Shown one piece after another: positions 1 to 10,901 of a stretch of DNA of 64,000 nucleotides. Under the pieces are notes generated by a model that saw only the letters and a list, made by a program, of their open reading frames with translations, did not search any database and was not told the DNA's origin. A program made the position numbers and the translations under genes. Within the stretch, counting starts at the first letter, position 1; each line of letters begins with the position of its first letter. Source of the DNA: Stereocaulon alpinum (lineage: Eukaryota; Ascomycota; Lecanoromycetes; Lecanorales; Stereocaulaceae); contig JAEUBA010000054.1 of assembly GCA_018257865.1 (NCBI GenBank), positions 124,001-188,000 on the forward strand. Direction: 5' to 3'.

Positions 1-362
1 CATCGATTTCGCGGCAGCCCAGCCATGACTCGATCTCCTTTCTTCATATCCTTGATCTCCGAGCCTACGGCTACGACCGTGCCTGTTCCTTCGTGCGAGC
101 CGGTGCAGGGGAGTGGGGTGCCCATTATGCCGGCTTGTACCATGCTGTCTGTGTGGCATAGCGATGCTACTGCGGTTTTGAGAAGGACGTCGTGGGGTCC
201 TAAGGACTTAGGGGTCGGCACTTGGTGGATCTTGTAGGGCTGGTTGAACTGCGTAGTGTTGTTGGGTCAGAGCTATTGTTGCAAAGGGAAAATGGAGGGA
301 GGGCTGGGCACCTCGACGACTTGCGCAGCGAGCATAGTGTCGGGTATGTCTTTGATCGCCAT
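1..362 (-). CDS. Zinc-dependent alcohol dehydrogenase, N-terminal part (runs off left edge)
   Basis: Medium-chain (zinc) alcohol dehydrogenase that would oxidise alcohols with NAD(P). Only the first ~99 residues are in the window. Exons on the minus strand are 362-312 and 248-<1, separated by a 63 bp intron (GTGCCC donor, CTGAC branch, CAG acceptor). The joined reading begins MAIKDIPDTMLAAQVVE and continues through LCHTDSM (Cys48, catalytic zinc ligand) and GSHEGTG (His69/Glu70, the family's GHE box) to KKGDRV. The start is the first ATG that gives a family-like N-terminus. The nucleotide-binding half is missing only because the window ends. It is divergent from the reductase-like gene at 933, sharing about 570 bp of promoter DNA. 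Family assignment is secure. Substrate is unknown. Confidence 0.85.
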
Positions 363-932
363 AGTGGAATAGTTTCTTGTTTTGAATTCTAGTACGCAAT
401 GAGTGGAGGCCGAAGAGTGGGTAGCGATTCATAGGACTGATAGATTCGCAGAAGAGTGGCGGACCGGATTAGGACCTGAGTTGGTGCTCCTGGTACAAGT
501 TGGATTGTTTGAATCCATCTTCAAGGAGTAGGACTCGGTCTCTGGAGCGGAGGCAGAAGATGAGTGATGTCACAGAATTGCTAGTTTCTGATAGTTGAAG
601 CCGGTAACTCCTGGCCTCTGGTTGACATACTTAAGTCTTAGTAGCTACACTGGGCGTTGCTTTAGCATCATCGACATTCGATTTTGACGAATCATGTCCG
701 TTGGGAGTTGATAGTTTCAATTGCATTGCTGGATGTTGTAAGTCAAGATGCGGAATTGCTTTCGTCTGACGTCTGCCCCGCAATAGCCGCACGGCTGCGT
801 AGAGAGCAATCGTTCTCCTTGTGCTTACAAAACATGTTTTGGTAAATATCTCTTCACAACCTATCTATGTCCAAAAACGTCGAAAGTCCTAAGAGTTCTC
901 TTTTCATAAACAATACATTGTAATTCCCAGTC
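363..932. promoter_or_regulatory. Divergent intergenic region between ADH and NAD(P)-binding protein genes
   Basis: 570 bp between two divergent start codons. I see no open frame with coding character and no RNA gene. Mixed composition with T-rich stretches just before position 933. It must contain both promoters, but I could not identify a specific activator site. Confidence 0.5.
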
Positions 933-1894
933 ATGACACCCCGCGTGCTTCTCCTTGGCGGCCATGGCAAGATCTCCCAGCTCCGTAGGTAGCTTCATTG
1001 GCTATTCTTCCCCAGTGTGTAACGTTGTCCCCAATCATAAGACCTTTCTGGAGCGTTTGCTTTTTACATCTCGCGATCAAATTTCAAACTCATTCTTTAG
1101 TCCCCAAATGAGGAGGGCACCACTGACCAAAAGAAAATCCAGTAACACCACTCATCCTCTCCCGCTCCTGGCAACTCACCAGTGTAATCCGTGATCCCGC
1201 CCAAAAACCCACCATCACAGGCCTAGCCAAAGATCAACCCGGCAAACTCGACATCCTAGTCTCCAGTCTTGACGAAGTCCAAACCCAAGCCCAAGCCCAA
1301 TCCATCATCGATTCCACCTCTCCAGACTATGTCGTGTTCTCTGCTGGCGCAGGCGGCAAGGGCGGACCCGAAAGGACACTAGCTATTGATCGGGATGCCT
1401 GCATCGCTTTCATTAGAGCTTCAGTGGCTACGCCCAGCGTCACGAAGTTCCTTGTCGTTTCGTATGTTGGTTCGAACAGATCGAAAGCGCCTTGGTGGAG
1501 TGAGGAGGAGTGGAAAGGTGCGCAAGAAATGAATAATGGCGTGCTGAAGAAGTATTATCCGGCTAAGCTCGCTGCGGATGAGTGTTTGACGGCGTTGGCT
1601 GCTAAGCGTGGGGCTGGGTTTGCGGGGATATCGTTAAGGCCGGGGCATTTGACGGACGAGGAAGGGGAGGGGAAGATTGCCTTAGGAAAGACGGCGGCTA
1701 GGGGAAGTGTGAGGAGGAGAGATGTGGCGAGGGTTGCGATGGCATTGTTGGAGAGCGAGGGGGTAAAGAGCTGCTGGCTGGATTTGTTGCAGGGAGAGGA
1801 AAGCGTGGAGGCGGCGGTTAAGAGGTGTGTAGGGGAGGGAGTTGATTGTTCGGAAGGGCAGGATTTGGAGAGGATGACGAAGGAATGGACGTAG
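933..1894 (+). CDS. NAD(P)-binding Rossmann protein (NmrA/atypical SDR-like)
   Basis: Exons 933-984 and 1143-1894 join to 267 residues. The 158 bp intron has GTAGGT at 985, an ACTGAC branch near 1122 and a CCAG acceptor. The N-terminus MTPRVLLLGGHGKIS carries a glycine-rich dinucleotide loop (residues 9-15) after a hydrophobic strand. The second strand ends at SVIRDP, and ILVSSLDEV follows. Residues around LVVSYVGSNRSKAPWW match the catalytic-strand region of atypical short-chain reductases that resemble bacterial YwnB/YhfK. A lysine (YYPAKLAADE) follows. These proteins are usually small cytosolic oxidoreductases or redox sensors of unknown substrate. Exon 1 is needed because the downstream open frame alone lacks the cofactor loop. 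Function beyond the fold is inference. Confidence 0.75.
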
Positions 1895-2034
1895 ATGTTG
1901 ATGCTTGTGTAGTTGAGCTCGTAAAGCCAGCTTTCGTTCCGAACATGTGACAAATCTTGACCACAGATACACCTCCATACACCTTTTGCTAAGACATTGG
2001 CAAGAAGTGTAACATATTTAGATCACAACAGCAT

Positions 2035-3085
2035 CTAAACCGCCGAGTAGCCTCCTCTGGATCCTCCTCCTTGGACGGTATTGATAACACTCCGCACCCA
2101 ATCTCGGAATATGTACGGGATATCACGGATCGTCTCTGAATGTGGGACAAGGTCCCAGCCTCGAGCTGAATAGCGGTTGTAGTTAAGCCAAGAGCCAAAG
2201 ATGAGGTATGCCGCAACTCCCATGAAAACACTGTGAAAAGTGTCAAGTCAGCACTAAAGTGAATATTGTGTACTTGAGAAACCACTCACATAAGAATAAA
2301 CCAAGTAAAGAATCCCCAACCCCCGCTACCTTCATCCTTCGCATCCTCACATGCATACCGGGTCTTCCACTGCAGTCTCAGCACCTTAGCATCTTTCTCA
2401 TCCTCCCAGCTCAAGATTTCTATTGTTCCATCGTGCCCGTCGTCTACTGCGTTCCCATACTTGTGGTCTTCCTCGTTCTCTGCCGTTAAAGTCTTCTCTC
2501 CTTGCTTCGCAATGCACAAAAATTCCACAATGGCCTTCTGGTCTTGGCCATCAACTCTTCCACCGCCCATCTGTAGACGAACGCCCTCCTTGTTTCGATC
2601 CGCCGATGACTCTGAGGATTTCAAGCGCGTCCATTTAGGGTCTAGAGATCCACCAATTGTGAGTGAATACTCTCCTGCTATCGGTGTGATTGTTGTTTTG
2701 TTTTCGACTTTGTTTGTTAATCGCTCGATGGCGCAAACTGTTCAAAGAATGTGATATAAGTATTGTCTAGTTGTAAGGAGGAACATCGTTGCGGCAGGCT
2801 GGGTGTAGACTCACCTTTTGTGCCACCCGGACAGTCCTCATCCTTGGGTACACCCTGTCGCCTTTCTAAAAAGGTGCAGAAATTTATCGAGAACGTTGTG
2901 TTTTCTATTGTATTGGTGTGTTCTTTAATTTGGTAGATGTTGTGTGGTCCGTCGAGAGGGTCAAGGTTCCAATGTACGCCATCATGTCGGACATCCTTAC
3001 AATTGATTCCAAGAGCTGCCGTTAATGATGGAAGGATGAGAAAGAGTGATGGGAGGGTTGCAGGTTGTTGGAATGGTACTCGCAT
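2035..3085 (-). CDS. atg27: Autophagy-related protein 27 (Atg27), type I membrane protein
   Basis: Single-pass membrane protein of the Golgi, endosome and vacuole that supports Atg9 trafficking in autophagy. Exons are 3085-2815, 2737-2290 and 2230-2035 (304 residues). The start MRVPFQQ begins a signal peptide ending near residue 22. The lumenal part has the family pattern C-K-D-V-R-H-D-G-V-H-W, then DGPHNIY, then ECPGG-like EDCPGGTKVC across the first splice junction. A membrane segment (about residues 230-250, WGFFTWFILIVFMGVAAYLIF) precedes the conserved cytosolic SARGWDLVPHSETIRDIPYIF block. The last four residues are YSAV, identical to the tyrosine sorting signal known at the C-terminus of yeast Atg27. 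Assignment is strong. The gene is divergent from rps18. Confidence 0.93.
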
Positions 3086-3425
3086 GATGTAGGTAAGGTG
3101 TAGCTGGCTCGGGGGCCTGGAGGAACGGAAATCAACACTCTTCAAGGTCTTTTGAACAGGAAGAGGATACTGTAACGACTGTACAGCACAGAGCGGCAAA
3201 TATCAATACTGAGGATTCGCGATGTTTGAGTGATGCGTGATCGCCGTAATACTGGTGCTCCAGGATGTCATTTCCAGAATCGATGCCAAGCCTTTTCTAC
3301 AGACCTGAATCAAGACTAGCGTTTGATTGTTCGCTTAGAGCGCGCTAAGCATTCCACACCAATCTTTGATTCGACCTCAGCAAGATCCAAACCACCGACA
3401 ACGACTACGCAGCCCAGTGCCCATC
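3086..3425. promoter_or_regulatory. Divergent atg27/rps18 promoter region
   Basis: 340 bp between the two start codons, with no open frame of note. The rps18-proximal half is C/A-rich, as is common before fungal ribosomal protein genes. No individual factor site could be named with confidence. Confidence 0.45.
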
Positions 3426-4055
3426 ATGTGTAAGTATCCCTAGGAGTGCTCTAACCCAAGCTTTTAAAGATGCCCAAACCTTTGGGATGTTAGAATCTAC
3501 AGCTGACTTCTCATACAGCGCTCGTCTCGGGAGAGAAGTCGAACTTCCAGTTCATCCTTCGTCTCCTCAATACCAACGTCGATGGCAAACAGAAGATCAT
3601 GTACGCACTCACCAAGATAAAGGGTGTCGGACGCCGATACTCCAATTTGGTGTGCAAGAAGGCCGACGTTGACTTAAACAAGCGGTACGCCTCTCTATAC
3701 AACCTCCACTTGAGTGCCACCACGGAACGTTACTAACAATGACTCTTTCATCTACAGAGCCGGTGAAATCACTTCCGAAGAACTCGAACGTATCGTCACC
3801 ATCATCCAAAACCCCACACAATACAAAATTCCCACATGGTTCCTCAACAGACAGCGCGATATTGTGGACGGCAAGGATTCGCAGGTATTGGCCAACGGCA
3901 TGGACAGCAAGTTGCGTGAAGATTTGGAGCGATTGAAGAAGATTCGTGCGCATAGGGGTCTTAGGCATTACTGGGGTTTGAGAGTTAGGGGCCAGCACTC
4001 GAAGACTACGGGCAGAAGGGGGAGGACTGTTGGTGTGTCGAAGAAGAAGGGTTGA
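3426..4055 (+). CDS. rps18: 40S ribosomal protein S18 (uS13)
   Basis: Small-subunit ribosomal protein uS13, located in the head of the 40S subunit. Exons are 3426-3429, 3519-3684 and 3758-4055 (155 residues, the usual length). The first exon is only ATGT, and the second codon is split by an 89 bp intron. The second intron (73 bp) has a perfect TACTAAC branch point and a CTACAG acceptor. The protein reads MSLVSGEKSNFQFILRLLN, then GKQKIMYALTKIKGVGRRYS, and ends RRGRTVGVSKKKG. This is textbook for the family, including the helix-turn-helix GVGRRYS region and the C-terminal HYWGLRVRGQHSKTTGRRG rRNA-binding tail. Convergent with SDO1 downstream. Confidence 0.97.
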
Positions 4056-4336
4056 GCGAAGAGCAGAACGAGCATCGGAACACACGTTTTTATGGCTATG
4101 GTGGTCGTGCTGTGGTTCTGATCTTGACAGGAATTGCAGATATCAGGACAAGCTTGCCCAGTCCGTAGCCAAATCGAGTCTGCAAGTCAAAGGATGCATG
4201 TCTTTCTAATGAAATTGAATAGTGATCATGCACGCGCTCATATTTGGGATATCTTAATCATGTCCAAGTGAAAACAATCGCTCGCTCGCTGGATGCTATG
4301 ACTTGAAGATTTCAAATGCAGAAGCAAGCGCGTTCA

Positions 4337-5335
4337 TCAGTCCCCCTCATGAACCACTGCCATATCCAGCACTTCCACTCTCCCTCTTCCTTTGGTTTCT
4401 CCACCTATAAACTCCCCTAACCCCTTGAAAGCCCCAGGCTCCACAAATCCTACAACCTCCCACTCCTGACCCTCCGTATCCTGCGACTCCACCTGCTCGA
4501 TGTAACTTAGAATCCTATCTTTGACTGTTCCCGTTGCCTTCTCCTCCTCGCCATCGTCTCCATCTTCGTGCGCCGCCTTCTTCCCTGTTCCTTTGACCGC
4601 CTGCTTCAGTATATTCGACGGACACGTAACCCTCAATCTCATCCTCGCCCTTGACACAGGTATAGGCTGCCACGCAATCAAAGCCTTCATAGCCTCCAGC
4701 GCCTGACTCTTTGCACTTTTCGTAGTCACCACGCCCGTCCAAGTCGGCAATTCTTTCTTCTTTCCCTTCCCTTCCTCTCCCTCAGCTGTTGGCGTAGCCG
4801 TCCCACTCGTCACCTTCCCTTGATCTTCCTGTTTATGCTGTGCGCCCTGACTACTCAATTGCTCCAACGCCTTCTCGATCATCCCAGCGGTATAAACCCG
4901 CTTACTCTTCGGATCAACAAGCTTTCCAGCAACAATGTCGACAACCTCATTATGAATCCGCTCCGCCTGCGCATGTCTCTCCTTCTCCCCCACCTGCATC
5001 TCCCCCTTCTTCAATATCTCCTGTATTATGTCATCGACGCTGGTCTTTGCGCCGAATGCTTTTGCGAGGTCTTGGGTTGGGGCCGTTTGGCCTTTGCTGA
5101 CGGAGAGGAAGACGTTAGGGATTTGGAGGACATTGTCGAGGTCCGTTTCGATACCGGAGCGGTATTCGAGGACTTTGTTTTTGTAGCAGGCTATCTCGAA
5201 GCGCTTTTTGCCTTTTTTGAGACGGACGAGGGAGACATTTGTTAGGCGGATTTGGTTGGATGGCTGTTGCGCAGATCAGTATGTTGGCCTCAGTGAAAGA
5301 TCTTGGCCTGCATTGCTTACTTGATTGATCTGCAT
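4337..5335 (-). CDS. sdo1: Ribosome maturation protein SDO1 (SBDS orthologue)
   Basis: Acts with the GTPase Efl1 to release Tif6/eIF6 from cytoplasmic pre-60S particles. Exons are 5335-5321 (MQINQ) and 5263-4337, separated by a 57 bp intron, giving 313 residues. The N-terminal SBDS domain is clear: PSNQIRLTNVSLVRLKKGKK, RFEIACYKNKVLEYRSGIE, LSVSKGQTAPTQDL, LKKGEMQVGEKER. The helical middle (IHNEVVDIVAGKLVDPKSK) and the C-terminal ferredoxin-like domain (LIAWQPIPVSRARMRLRV) follow. It is longer than the 250-residue yeast protein because of low-complexity insertions (a TPTAEGEEGKGKKK-type linker and an acidic EDGDDGEEEK stretch). Such linkers are usual in moulds. Its neighbour rps18 makes this a small ribosome-related pair. 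Confidence 0.93.
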
Positions 5336-5656
5336 GACAGCAGTAGGAATACTCTTTCAACTTGGCAGTATCTCGTGAGAAAGGTAAGTATTCACAAGAA
5401 ATGCTTCGACATTCGTCGTTTGGTTAGTGTTAGATCATCGGAGCCCTTATCCAGCTCTTATCAACAAGCTTTATGGCCGTCTGTGGAGCCTCGGCCTGCT
5501 GGGCGATCGAAAGTCATGATGCAGGAGGCATTCAGTTTAGTATGGACAGCCGGTCGATTGCCCTCCAAACACCCTTCTCGCTCCTGCATCTTCCCCAGGC
5601 GACCACGTTCACTCGGCCACAGTCTGTAGCTCTTAAGCCCTGTTAACCTGCCCTCA
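5336..5656. promoter_or_regulatory. Divergent SDO1/HAD hydrolase promoter region
   Basis: 321 bp between divergent starts. Several ORFs cross it but none resembles a protein. I recognised no specific regulatory motif. Confidence 0.4.
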
Positions 5657-6887
5657 ATGGCACCACAAAAGCCCCCCAAAGTGGTCTTGTTCGATATTGG
5701 AGGTGTTTGTGTACGGCAGTTCCCCCTACAAAGAAATTGTTCCCTTGGTCCTGATCCATGTATAGGTCTTATCTCCCCTGCAAGGCATTCTCGACTTCGA
5801 AAGAAAACACAAGATACCTGAAAGCTGGATCAACTATGCCATCCGACACAGCTCACCCAATGGCTATTGGCAGCGTCTCGAACGCGGAGAAATCAAGATG
5901 GACGCAGACTTCTTCAAAGGCTTCACTGCAGACCTACACAACAAAGATGCTTGGAGGGAATTCCATACCAGTTTTCGGAATGAGAAGAAGAAATTGAAAG
6001 ATGTAGCCAATCCCACACAATTGGGCGACCCTGTCAGCTTGAAAGCTGAAGCCGCGGACTCGAAGCCTACGGATGAAGATCGCGGAGCCCAGTCTTCACA
6101 GTCTTCCCAATCAAGTCCCAACCCATCCAACGACAACCAAAAGAGCGAAAGACCATCCCTGTCTAAGCTAGCAAAAGACACCACAATCGGCGACCCCGTC
6201 AGTCTCGAATCCGAAGAAGTTGTCGAGTCCTCTCAAGACAAAACCAACTCCAATTCCCCCTCCACCCCCAAACCTACCGAACCCATCGTCGCCCCCTCAT
6301 CCTCAAGCTCAAACACAGACCCCTCCCTCCCCCCACTCCCCCAAATCGACGGTGAATCACTCTTCTGGACCATGATGTCCGCCTCCAGGCACCCAGACCC
6401 CTACATCTTCCCAGCCCTCGAAACCCTCAGCATGAAGTCTCCCCGTCCCATCCTCGGCGCCCTCTCAAACACAGTCATTTACCCTCCCGACCACCCATGG
6501 AGTAACCCCTCACGCTCCTCCTCTTCCTCCTCCTCCTCCACCAAGAATAATGACAAAGCACCCAACGCCTTCTTCTTCAACCCCCGCGACTTCTTCGACG
6601 TCTACATCGGCAGCGCAGACGTAGGAATGCGAAAGCCAGCGCGAGATATCTACGAACTAGCCATCAAGCGCCTAGATGAACACGACAGAGAAAAAGGCGG
6701 GAACGGGGTGAAGGGCGAGGATATTGTCTTTCTGGATGATATTGGGGAGAATCTGAAGATGGGAAAGGAAGTGGGGATGGGGACCATTAGGGTGCAGTTG
6801 GGGAAGACGTGGAGGGCTGTGAAGGAGTTGGAGGGTGTTTTGGGGTTGGAGTTGATGGATGAGAAGACCAGGAGGGCGAAGTTGTGA
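5657..6887 (+). CDS. HAD-superfamily hydrolase with disordered insertion
   Basis: Haloacid-dehalogenase-fold hydrolase of the group that includes the N-terminal domain of epoxide hydrolase and Acad10-like proteins. Substrate unknown. Exons 5657-5710 and 5766-6887 join to 391 residues. The 55 bp intron falls inside the first motif region, giving VVLFDIGGVCVLSP. The nucleophile is Asp13. The second Asp of the usual DxD is replaced by Gly15, as in other DIGGV-type members. Motif II is ALSNT (near residue 250), motif III the lysine of MRKPARDIYELA (about 308), and motif IV VFLDDIGEN (about 342). Between the cap helices and motif II lies a Ser/Pro/Glu-rich region (about residues 90-215) and another Ser run before motif III. 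Both look disordered. A polyadenylation-like AATAAA follows at 7009. Confidence 0.8.
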
Positions 6888-7352
6888 GGGAGAGATGGAG
6901 GGGGGGTGGGGATTGTATATAGGAGAAATGCAGTGTGAGGTGTACATAGACCCGATAGCCTTAGTATTGGACTTGATGTTGGATTATATCTGTGCTTTTT
7001 GGATAGATAATAAAAGCACTATCGTTGCTCGCAGCTCTTAAACCATGAAAACGTTGTATCGATATATGGGATATATATGATTATCATTAACCCAGCACCC
7101 CAATCATCATGCAGCCAGAAGTCTCTGCCGCAAGCATTCAAGTCATGTTCATTGCGGTATCCAATACCGATTAACTACTTTATTCATTTCGCTTAGCGCG
7201 ATTGGACATTCATGCATTCATCATTATCCCTCTCCCCATCACCGCTCGACCCTGTCGAAAAAATCCAAAATCATCCGTCAAAGGTCCCAACTTCTGGGGA
7301 AAAGCAGATTGATTTGCTCCTCTTCTTGGTCGGCGATTTTCCCATGCTTGTA
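6888..7352. other. Convergent 3' intergenic region
   Basis: 465 bp between the converging ends of the HAD gene and the next gene. It contains AATAAA at 7009-7014, about 120 bp past the HAD stop codon, a likely polyadenylation signal. Nothing else recognised. Confidence 0.5.
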
Positions 7353-10049
7353 TTATTCCCTTAGATAGACTGGTGCCTTGACGAGCACACTTCTTCCCCG
7401 AACTTCGACGGCCATGAAGGTGGAAAAGCGCACTCGGTCCTCTTTTGGTGGGCCCTGCTGCTGTTGTGTAGAAGCCTGGGGTGGTGGCTGCTGCTGGCTT
7501 GGAGGGCCGCCTCCTATGCTACCCTTTTTGCTGCCTGTGCTGTTCATGAAGCCGCCGAACATACCCTTCTTCTTTCCTTGTCCGCCCTGTTGTTGTTGTT
7601 GTTGCGCTTGTTGCTGTTGCATAGCTTCTTGTTTCGCATTGCCCTCCTCATTGCTATTGCCGTTGCTCGTTCCCGTTTCTTTGCTCTCGATGGACCCTGT
7701 CTCTTCGGCTTGCTTGGATACCATGCTAGTTGCGTCTCCCTCAGGTGTAAGCCCGTCTCCAGGGTTCGTCAAGGCTGGAAGGCCGGTCTCAATTTTCATA
7801 ACACTTTCTTGTATCAACGTGCCAGGTTGAATAAACTCGACGAAAACGTCTCGGCTTTCCAAGGGCATGTTAGCTGCAAGACCAACTGCCAGCTCCACAA
7901 TCATGCTGACACTGCCCTCAAGACCCGGTGGCGTAGGCTCCTTGAGAAACATGGACAAGGAGGCTGTGAGCTTCTCGACGAGGTTCTCTGTAAGGGATGC
8001 ACGGTATTCAGCTGCTTGAGAGCTATTCATTGCTTCTTGCAGGCCATCTAATGTGGCCAAACGCCAGTTCGATATTCTGGCCATTAGTGCGTCTTTCTCT
8101 TCGTCCGAGGGTGTAGGGGCTGCACGACGGCGAAGGTTCAATTCTATGATCTTCAGCTGCGACGAGAACCCCGGTTCGACAGAGGGATGGAAGAAGCGTT
8201 CGAAGACCTCATCTACGAGCCAGCGGGCGATACACGCCCTGCCAACAGCGGTCATTTCCTTTGTTGGTTGTGTAATGGCATCACGGTTGACATGTGGAGC
8301 CAGCCACGGTGGAATGGAGCGCCAGTCACGGCGGATATTGAACGCGAGGTTATTAATGGCACCGTCAAGGCGTTGGAATCGATTGGCGTACTCATTGTCA
8401 TCAAGGGAGGTGCGTGACTGAGACAAACGTTGGTGTGCTAGGGTATTCTGAAGTTGCTGAACTTGGGCGTCTTTATCGAAGTAATACTTCTTTACTTTTC
8501 GATATTTATCCTCTGTCGAGAAGATCGTTTAGAATCAGGCATAAGGCAAGCGAGAAGACGACAGAGAGTGAAAGAAGAAAAGGGGCATACGTAAGTCATC
8601 ATGTCGAGCAAGCAATTGCGGTATGTTCAACTCTGAGAGATCATCTCGTGATCGACTAGGAGGAGGCGTGCTCCGACCCTGTTCATTCCCTGGTGCCATT
8701 GGTGATGGCTGGGATCCGCCTCTGTAAGTCTGACCCTGAGGGGCTAGTTGACTACTGTACTGTGGAGGTGCATTGGAGGGTAACGTTTGACCTTGCTGGG
8801 CGTTCTGATTATATGGCTGGTAAGTACCTCCTTCTCGGCCTTGTGATGCTGTTTGACCTTGTTGCCCAGATTCGCTTGAGCGTCTGTTGGGGGGTGGAGG
8901 TTGAGAAGGCGGTGGACCCATTGAGCTTTGAATGTGCGTACCCGAGGTAGCCTGGTTACGTTCCTGTTTGCTTTGGTAAAAATCCAATGTCCGCGGGCGC
9001 TGTGCTGGTTGAGGGGGCTCAAGAGACTGCTGTGAGGGAGGTCTGCTATCTTGATCTTGGTAGAATTGACCAAGTTCCTCGTGTGGTGCTCTGTGAAGGA
9101 AAGGTTGGCTGGAAGCCGACGTTGCCGAGGAGGGCGAAGGATGATAGGATGATATGGCTTGTTGCTGCGCAGATTCTCCACGCGAGTGTTTTGTCACTTG
9201 CTGAGCAGCTTTCTCCCAGGATGATTGGTACGAGCTTTGTCGTTCTAAAGTGGATCTATTGCCGTTGGTGGAGGCCCCACCTTGTTGTTGTGACTTGCTG
9301 GAAATATACTCCTCGTGAGTGACGGGTGGTGGAAACGCTGGTGATTTCAGAGGGTCCCTATCTGGAGGATGTGGGCTCCCTGAATTGTATTGACGATAGC
9401 CAGTACGTAGACCTGCTCCACCTTCGTCTTCCTCTTCTGCTTCCTCTGCAGCAAGGTTCTTTGAAGACCACCGTTCTTGGGCACCACGATGTCCGGCGTC
9501 GGCATATATCTGAGGGTCTACCTGTTCCTTCCTCCTTACCGATATAGAACGCCCAAGCTTTTGTGATGTCCCACTTGTGCCTCGCCCGGAATCCTTTGTC
9601 GACGACGAGCTCCCAAGGCCAAAGAAGCTTCTTTTTTTACGTTCGGCCTTGTGTGCAGGGGGAGGAGGTCCTTGTTGGTAATACCTGTCCGGATTATCTT
9701 CGATGGCTGACGAAGGAGTGGAGGCGCTGCTAGTAGGAGTAACAAGGTGGATTGTTGGCTGGTTGGTATTGATCAAGCTAGGAACCCGCTGACTCTGAGA
9801 CCTTGTTGGATGACCTGACTGTACTGTTGGGTTCAATCGGTAGTAGTTCGCCTCCTCTGAACGATTTGGTATGCTGTAACTCTGTTCTTCTTCGCCGTCG
9901 TCGTAGCGTGATGACTGGGCTGATTGTGGAGAGAAGGCGGGTGAGTGCAAGGGCGAGTCGCCGTACGATCTCTTATCAAAGGCCTCCGGGTTACCTAGCG
10001 AAGCCTGCGAGCGATTGCTCCTAGAGAACAGGTGATGTTTAGAGGGCAT
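7353..10049 (-). CDS. Conserved fungal protein of unknown function; disordered N-terminal half, polyQ tail
   Basis: Exons 10049-8591 and 8512-7353 join to 872 residues. The intron has a GTATGC donor and a CGACAG acceptor. The first ~470 residues are Ser/Gln/Pro/Gly-rich and look disordered, with only a basic patch (HKAERKKRSFFGLGSSSS). The second half begins SELNIPQLLARHDDL, then a coiled-coil-like KYRKVKKYYFDKDAQVQQLQ, and a folded-looking, Trp- and Arg-rich segment (INNLAFNIRRDWRSIPPWL). It continues to RDVFVEFIQPG. A run of Gln (about residues 775-795, DNA near 7590-7620) and Gly/Gln-rich sequence precede the conserved-looking C-terminus RVRFSTFMAVEVRG. I recall similar C-terminal halves as widespread in moulds but cannot name a function. 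The start codon is the only ATG giving the full frame. Confidence 0.8.
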
Positions 10050-10901
10050 TGTATAGATGATATATTAGGGTGGAAGCAGAATTGAACCCCGTCCCATTGC
10101 TGTCGACGATACGAGTGGGGGGGCTGAGAGAAGGCTATCTTTGGAGCTGAGTGAAATTAAACAACACACAACAGTACAACGCCAGGAGCTATAATTCTCC
10201 GTCGAATTAGGTATATGGCAAAGCTGGGTATCTGGGTCTAGAGGCAAATCAGAATCCACCCGTGCAGCAAGTTTCAAACGCCAGAACCGTCATCGTATGC
10301 ACGCATAATACAACCGAAGGCGGCATCGATCCCCAAGCGTCCAAAATAGATATCGCCCCTTCGCTTTGCAGGTCAGGTTAAAACGGCCAGGCCTTATGGT
10401 GTGGGCTATCGGGCCTGATCTTCTTCCTTGCCACGCCGCAATACACGGCGGTTGTTTTACTGTCATGCAAGCCTTTGGGGCTGTGTACCTCACTCCAATT
10501 TCCCCGTTGATCAGCTCCTACCACTAAGCATATACGAAAGTCTTTTAGTGATGACACGGCCCTGTGGCTAGGTTTCCCTGTCTTAGCCTGGTATCAACAG
10601 ATGCACCCCAGTATGCCGTTCAGTGTTCGGCTCCAGCACCCATATATGTATGGGGTTATCGGTGGGTTTGCGCTTATATCACAGGCGCCCATACATTCAT
10701 CTGCAGTTGAACGCATAACGATATAGTCCTGCATTCTATGAATACTCTACAGAAACGCTTTGCAGCTTACACGAAGGAACAGTCATACGGGTACTCGCCC
10801 ATATCTTACTTATGCTTATCCGTCTTGCGCCAAACCCCATTTGTATTCATGCATTCTTTGGCCCCATGACTTTGCCTCGTGCATTGATCTGGAGATGCCA
10901 T
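10050..10901. other. Intergenic region, no gene seen
   Basis: 852 bp between the start of the unknown protein gene and the end of carboxypeptidase Y. It should hold the promoter of the former and the 3' end of the latter. Short ORFs here have no protein character. Confidence 0.45.
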
